Of a stretch of 23,422 bases of DNA, positions 20,438 to 23,422 are shown in pieces. The translations under genes were made by a program, and so were the position numbers. How positions within the stretch are numbered: position 1 is the stretch's first letter; every line of letters begins with the position of its first letter. The notes beneath the pieces are model-generated. The model was not told the origin of the DNA. It saw nothing but the letters and a program-made list of their open reading frames with translations, and ran no database searches. Location: NCBI RefSeq assembly GCF_000003815.2, contig NC_049993.1, forward strand, positions 21,303,326 to 21,326,747, written 5' to 3'. Source of the DNA: Branchiostoma floridae. Lineage: Eukaryota > Chordata > Leptocardii > Amphioxiformes > Branchiostomatidae.

Positions 20438-20724
20438 AACCCCTGACCTTTGCCCCCAGACGCTGGTGGGTTTTTTTTTTTTTTCACCTTTCATTCACAA
20501 GTCATAAATCTAAAGTACAGACGCTGGTGGTGTTCGCGACTGACCTGCTGTCATGTACAGTAATCTAACCCCTGACCTTTGCCCCCAGACGCTGGTGGTG
20601 TTCGCGACGGACCTGCTGTCATGTACAGTTATCTAACCCCTGACCTTTGCCCCCAGACGCTGGTGGTGTTCGCAACGGACCTGCTGTCATGTACAGTTAT
20701 CTAACCCCTGACCTTTGCCCCCAG
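20438..20724 (+). repeat. Exon D acceptor-junction minisatellite, 68 bp x 3-4
   Basis: Decoy exon starts lie at 20460, 20521, 20589 and 20657; the authentic start is 20725. The last intervals are exactly 68 bp. The unit is AACCCCTGACCTTTGCCCCCAG plus the first 30 exonic nt (ACGCTGGTGGTGTTCGCGAC, GGACCTGCTG) plus TCATGTACAGTTATCT. The first copy is broken by a T-run (20471-20484) after 11 exonic nt, and the second lacks the polypyrimidine tract. The last copy read in frame reaches TAA about 15 codons in. Exonic differences from the authentic exon are nearly all third-position. Confidence 0.95.
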
Positions 20725-20921
20725 ACACTGGTGGTGTTTGTGACTGACCTCCTAGCTCTCACACTGATGAAGCCGCCCGCCGAGCTGGAGGCGGACATCG
20801 CGCTGGGCAGCAGCCAGCGGTTCGGCGTGCCGCTGGGCTACGGGGGGCCGCACGCCGCCTTCTTCGCTGTCAGGGACGAGCTGAAGAGACTCATGCCGGG
20901 TAGGATGGTCGGGGTCAGCAG
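20725..20921 (+). CDS. GLDC: GLDC exon D (N-domain core with [16 protein letters not shown])
   Basis: 65 codons plus [67 protein letters not shown] and the split Arg. [24 protein letters not shown] and PGRMVGVSR are among the most conserved P-protein motifs. From family knowledge, this segment of the N-terminal half aligns with the PLP-lysine loop of the C-terminal half but lacks the lysine. The catalytic lysine would be encoded beyond the window. The exon is GC-rich relative to its flanks. The acceptor is TTTGCCCCCAG and the donor AG|GTGGGT at 20922, a weaker form. The authentic exon has Val where the intronic copies encode Ala (VTDLL versus ATDLL). Confidence 0.98.
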
Positions 20922-21115
20922 GTGGGTCAGGGGTTAGAGGTGAGGGGTTAGGATGAGCTGAAGAGTTGAGAAAATAGACTGATGCTGGGCAGGATAGTCA
21001 GGGTCAGCAGGTGGGTCAGGGGTTAGAGGTTAGATGGAACTGAAGAGACTGATGCTGGCACGATGGTTGGGGTTAGCAGATGGGTCATAGGTTAGAGGTT
21101 AGAGATTAAGTGTTA
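20922..21115 (+). repeat. Two decayed copies of the exon D donor junction
   Basis: Copy 1 (about 20952-21032) has GAGCTGAAGAG, GACTGATGCTGGGCAGGATA, GTCAGGGTCAGCAG and then GTGGGTCAGGGGTTAGAGG, with a decoy donor at 21011. Copy 2 (about 21033-21100) has AACTGAAGAGACTGATGCTG, GGTTAGCAG and then ATGGGTCATAGGTTAGAGG, so its donor GT has become AT. Both mirror the exon D end and the first 20 intronic nt. Divergence grows with distance from the exon. Confidence 0.85.
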
Positions 21116-21242
21116 GTGGTCAAAGGGACAAGGAGGAACTGGGAGGGATGTTTGGACCATACTCAAGAGTTGTTTTATGACTATTTCTTGTGTTACGTCA
21201 CTATTGTTAGAATTTCACTTATGTTCATTGCTGTTCCCCCAG

Positions 21243-21339
21243 GGACTCAGCGGGGAGGGACTCGTACCGTCTGGCGCTGCAGACTCGAGAGCAGCACATC
21301 CGCAGGGACAAGGCCACCAGCAACATCTGCACCGCTCAG
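21243..21339 (+). CDS. GLDC: GLDC exon E ([15 protein letters not shown])
   Basis: One base completes Arg, then 32 codons in phase 0 at the end: [45 protein letters not shown](D/E)[10 protein letters not shown] is one of the most conserved P-protein segments. The acceptor is GCTGTTCCCCCAG and the donor CAG|GTAAGC at 21340. The flanking phases fit exons D and F (ALLAN follows TAQ). The last 45-52 nt are copied three times without change in the following intron, preceded by AG and followed by GTAAGC, so they could act as in-frame cassette exons. Confidence 0.98.
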
Positions 21340-22113
21340 GTAAGCCTCTCATTGGTCAGGGCTGGTCATGTGACTGCTTGGGTAAGGCTCTCATTGGTCA
21401 GGGCTGGTCATGTGACTGCTTGGGTAAGGCTCTCATTGGTCAGGGCTGGTCATGTGACAGCACATCCGCAGGGACAAGGCCACCAGCAACATCTGCACCG
21501 CTCAGGTAAGCCTCTCATTGGTCAGGGCTGGTCATGTGACTGCTTGGGTAAGCCTCTCATTGGTCAGGGCTGGTCATGTGACAGCACATCCGCAGGGACA
21601 AGGCCACCAGCAACATCTGCACCGCTCAGGTAAGCCTCTCATTGGTCAGGGCTGGTCATGTGACTGCTCGGGTAAGGCTCTCATTGGTCAGGGCTGGTCA
21701 TGTGACTGCTCGAGAGCAGCACATCCGCAGGGACAAGGCCACCAGCAACATCTGCACCGCTCAGGTAAGCCTCTCATTGGTCAGGGCTGGTCATGTGACT
21801 GCTCAGGTAAGCCTCTCATTGGTCAGGGCTGGTCATGTGACTGCTCGGGTAAGCCTCTCATTGGTCAGGGCTGGTCATGTGACTGCTCAGGTAAGCCTCT
21901 CATTGGTCAGGGCTGGTCATGTGACTGCTCGGGTAAGGCTCTCATTGGTCAGGGCTGGTCATGTGACTGCTCGGGTAAGGCTCTCATTGGTCAGGGCTGG
22001 TCATGTGACTGCTCAGGTAAGCCTCTCATTGGTCAGGGCTGGTCATGTGACTGCTCGGGTAAGCCTCTCATTGGTCAGGGCTGGTCATGTGACTGCTCAG
22101 GTAAGCCTCTCAT
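21340..22113 (+). repeat. Exon E donor-junction minisatellite: 42-bp unit plus three exon copies
   Basis: The short unit is GTAAGCCTCTCATTGGTCAG, GGCTGGTCATGTGACTGCTC, GG. It is exactly 42 bp and contains the donor and the exon-derived GCTCAG end. Donors lie at 21340 (authentic), 21382, 21424, 21506, 21548, 21630, 21672, 21765, 21807, 21849, 21891, 21933, 21975, 22017, 22059 and 22101. Exon E copies of 45-48 nt lie at 21461-21505, 21585-21629 and 21717-21764, all identical to the exon. Each unit also contains CATTGGTCA (CCAAT type) and TCATGTGAC (E-box type). The array is interrupted by a MITE at 22114 and resumes at 22368. Confidence 0.97.
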
Positions 22114-22367
22114 AGCACGTCACCGGAACGTACTGCGCCTGCGCGAACCCTGGTGGTTTGGGGCTTGGTTTGGTCAACGTTGCATTGAAATCCCGCTTGT
22201 TGCACAGTATATGTTAGAGACATGGTTTCATGCAAAACGTACACGGGATTTTACCCTTATATACGCACGTACTTTCTTAAATGCGGCCCTTTAGTAAACC
22301 GGGGGTTTAGCAAGGTTTAGCATGTCTATACTTTTCGCGCAGGTGCAGTACGTTCCGGTGACGTGCT
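22114..22367. mobile_element. 254-bp MITE with 34-bp TIRs and 9-bp target duplication
   Basis: The TIRs at 22114-22147 and 22334-22367 start AGCACGTCACCGGAACGTAC and match over 34 bp with one mismatch. The flanking direct repeat GCCTCTCAT (22105-22113 and 22368-22376) is the sequence of the 42-bp unit at that point, so the pre-insertion site can be inferred. There is no coding capacity. A 9-bp duplication occurs with Mutator-like and some Merlin-type elements, but the superfamily is unassigned. Confidence 0.92.
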
Positions 22368-22504
22368 GCCTCTCATCGGTCAGGGCAGGTCATGTGACAG
22401 CATTGCAGCTGATTGGTGAGGCTGGGTCATGTGACTAGAATGTTTTCTGCTGCATCTAAGATTTGTGTGCCCAAAGTTGATGTGCTCTCTATATTTCCCA
22501 TCAG
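22368..22504 (+). repeat. Array remnant beyond the MITE and exon F acceptor
   Basis: GCCTCTCATCGGTCAGGGCA, GGTCATGTGACAGC and then GATTGGTGAGGCTGGGTCATGTGAC are the interrupted sixteenth unit and a decayed seventeenth (to about 22436). Unique intron follows to the acceptor ATATTTCCCATCAG at 22504. Confidence 0.8.
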
Positions 22505-22610
22505 GCATTGCTGGCCAACATGGCTGCCATGTACGCTGTTTACCACGGACCCGAGGGCCTCAAACACATCGCCACCAGGGTGCATCATGGGACATTGCTG
22601 CTAGCTGAAG
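22505..22610 (+). CDS. GLDC: GLDC exon F
   Basis: 35 codons plus [36 protein letters not shown] and the first base of Gly. [19 protein letters not shown] is a strongly conserved P-protein segment directly following TAQ of exon E. The acceptor is TTTCCCATCAG and the donor AAG|GTGAGG at 22611. Phase 1 is completed by GT at the start of exon G. Neither junction shows duplicated copies, unlike exons A-E. Confidence 0.97.
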
Positions 22611-22868
22611 GTGAGGGGAACAAGGTGATATCTGAGACTGTCCCAAAAAAATCCTGGGAACAGAAGTGTGTAATACTTGTATAAAAAGTATTTGTTATCC
22701 ACAAGACTGGTGCTCCACATTTCTAAGACATCTTCAAGGGTCTCCTAACTTCTTGAGACGTCTCCGAGTGCATGCTGTATATATCGGAGATCCACAAACG
22801 GGTCTCCCAAAGGCGCTCCCCGTCCTGAAGATGTTTTAAAGGTCTCCTCCTGGTGTTCTTTTCTGTAG

Positions 22869-23008
22869 GTCTGAAGCGGGCGGGGCACCACCTGCAGCAC
22901 GACCTTTACTTCGACACGCTGAAGGTCGCGTGCGGGACGGGACCGGGGGACGTGCTCGAGCGGGCGGCGCAGAAGGAAATCAACCTCAGGGTGTACGACG
23001 ATGGCATG
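22869..23008 (+). CDS. GLDC: GLDC exon G
   Basis: GT completes Gly, then 46 codons in phase 0: [46 protein letters not shown]. LKRAGHxLQHDLxFDTLK and ERAAQxxINLR match the P-protein small-domain region at the end of the N-terminal half. The acceptor is TTTTCTGTAG and the donor ATG|GTGAGG at 23009. The exon is GC-rich. No junction copies lie in the short flanking introns (22611-22868, 23009-23122). Confidence 0.96.
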
Positions 23009-23122
23009 GTGAGGATCAAGTTACCAATGTTGAACTGTTGTACACAATGTTGGTTCAGTCTATGTTTTTATGAGATGACTTGTCTTTATTTGTGCTAACA
23101 TACCGCCCCCCTCCCCCTGCAG

Positions 23123-23203
23123 CTGGGAGTGTCCTTGGATGAGACGGTGGAGGAACATGACCTTGACGACCTGCTCTGGGTGTTCGGCTCTGAGTCCAGT
23201 GCC
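23123..23203 (+). CDS. GLDC: GLDC exon H
   Basis: 27 complete codons: [27 protein letters not shown]. SLDETVxExDLDDLLWxFG is diagnostic of P-protein. The acceptor is CTCCCCCTGCAG and the donor GCC|GTGAGT at 23204. The next exon (the following region and then the C-terminal catalytic half) lies beyond the window. The gene therefore continues to the right, and this record covers only about 385 of roughly 1,000 codons. Confidence 0.97.
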
Positions 23204-23221
23204 GTGAGTAAAACTCTCCCT

Positions 23222-23283
23222 GTTCTGGTTTGTGTGAGTGCGCGTGTGTGTGTGTGCGCGTGTGTGTGCGCGTGTGTGCGCGC

Positions 23284-23318
<35 letters not shown>

Positions 23319-23422
23319 CGTGTGTGTGTTGTGTGTGTGAGCGTGTGTGTGTGTGTGCGCGTGTGTGTGTGTGTGTGTGAGCGTGTGTGTGTGCGCGCGT
23401 GAGTGTGTGTGTGTGTGAGCGT
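23222..23422. repeat. (GT)n / (GTGC)n microsatellite, runs off the window
   Basis: A compound GT-rich tract with GCGC and GAGC interruptions begins about 20 nt after the exon H donor and continues to the window end. It is intronic. Confidence 0.95.

Noticed and set aside
13054-20921. The arrays as a pure assembly artefact
   Set aside because: Unit variants, decay gradients, independent units at each junction and a MITE with a proper target duplication inside one array argue for real sequence. Exact copy numbers could still be wrong.
21518-22294. 258-codon plus-strand frame with repeated GQGWSCDC
   Set aside because: A shadow of the exon E array, in a different frame from GLDC and running into the MITE.

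Overview
The window is animal nuclear DNA and holds part of one protein-coding gene, GLDC. GLDC encodes the mitochondrial glycine decarboxylase (P-protein) of the glycine cleavage system. The organism is most likely a cephalochordate (amphioxus, Branchiostoma). I infer this from chordate-like GLDC exons with GT-AG introns, GC-rich exons in AT-rich surroundings, dense short TIR elements, and minisatellites that straddle exon-intron boundaries. I remember the last feature being described at another amphioxus gene (Adh), but could not verify that here.

Layout. Positions 1-13,053 contain no coding exon I can recognise. They may be the intron upstream of exon A or intergenic DNA. This stretch holds minisatellites, tRNA-derived SINE-like fragments, a ~390-bp tandem duplication whose first copy was split by a 1,985-bp TIR element (5834-7818; the empty site survives in the second copy), a 96-bp palindromic MITE (8810-8905), and two CpG-rich promoter-like patches (about 1000-1350 and 7120-7260). 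Positions 13,054-23,203 carry eight consecutive in-frame GLDC exons, called A-H here: 13054-13189, 16252-16494, 18511-18667, 20725-20921, 21243-21339, 22505-22610, 22869-23008 and 23123-23203. They total 1,157 nt, about 385 codons, and cover most of the N-terminal half of the protein. All splice phases agree. The N-terminal exons and the C-terminal half with the PLP lysine lie outside the window or were not recognised.

The striking feature is that eight of the nine successive splice junctions from the exon A donor to the exon E donor have been copied into the adjacent intron, as tandem arrays or decayed relics. Each copy carries a piece of exon, the splice site and the adjoining intron. There are about 36 GTAAGT donors after exon B, about 33 GTGAGT donors after exon C and 16 GTAAG donors after exon E. 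The C-D intron consists essentially only of copies of its own two junctions. In the exon A array the exonic 59 nt never carry an indel in ten copies, and 11 of 13 variable sites are third codon positions. This suggests that the arrays are repeatedly re-seeded from the functional exon and record its past synonymous states. Most decoy junctions would introduce a stop codon or a frameshift. The exon E array is the exception: its 42-bp unit and its 45-nt exon copies are in frame and open. A 254-bp MITE with 34-bp TIRs and a 9-bp target duplication later inserted into that array.
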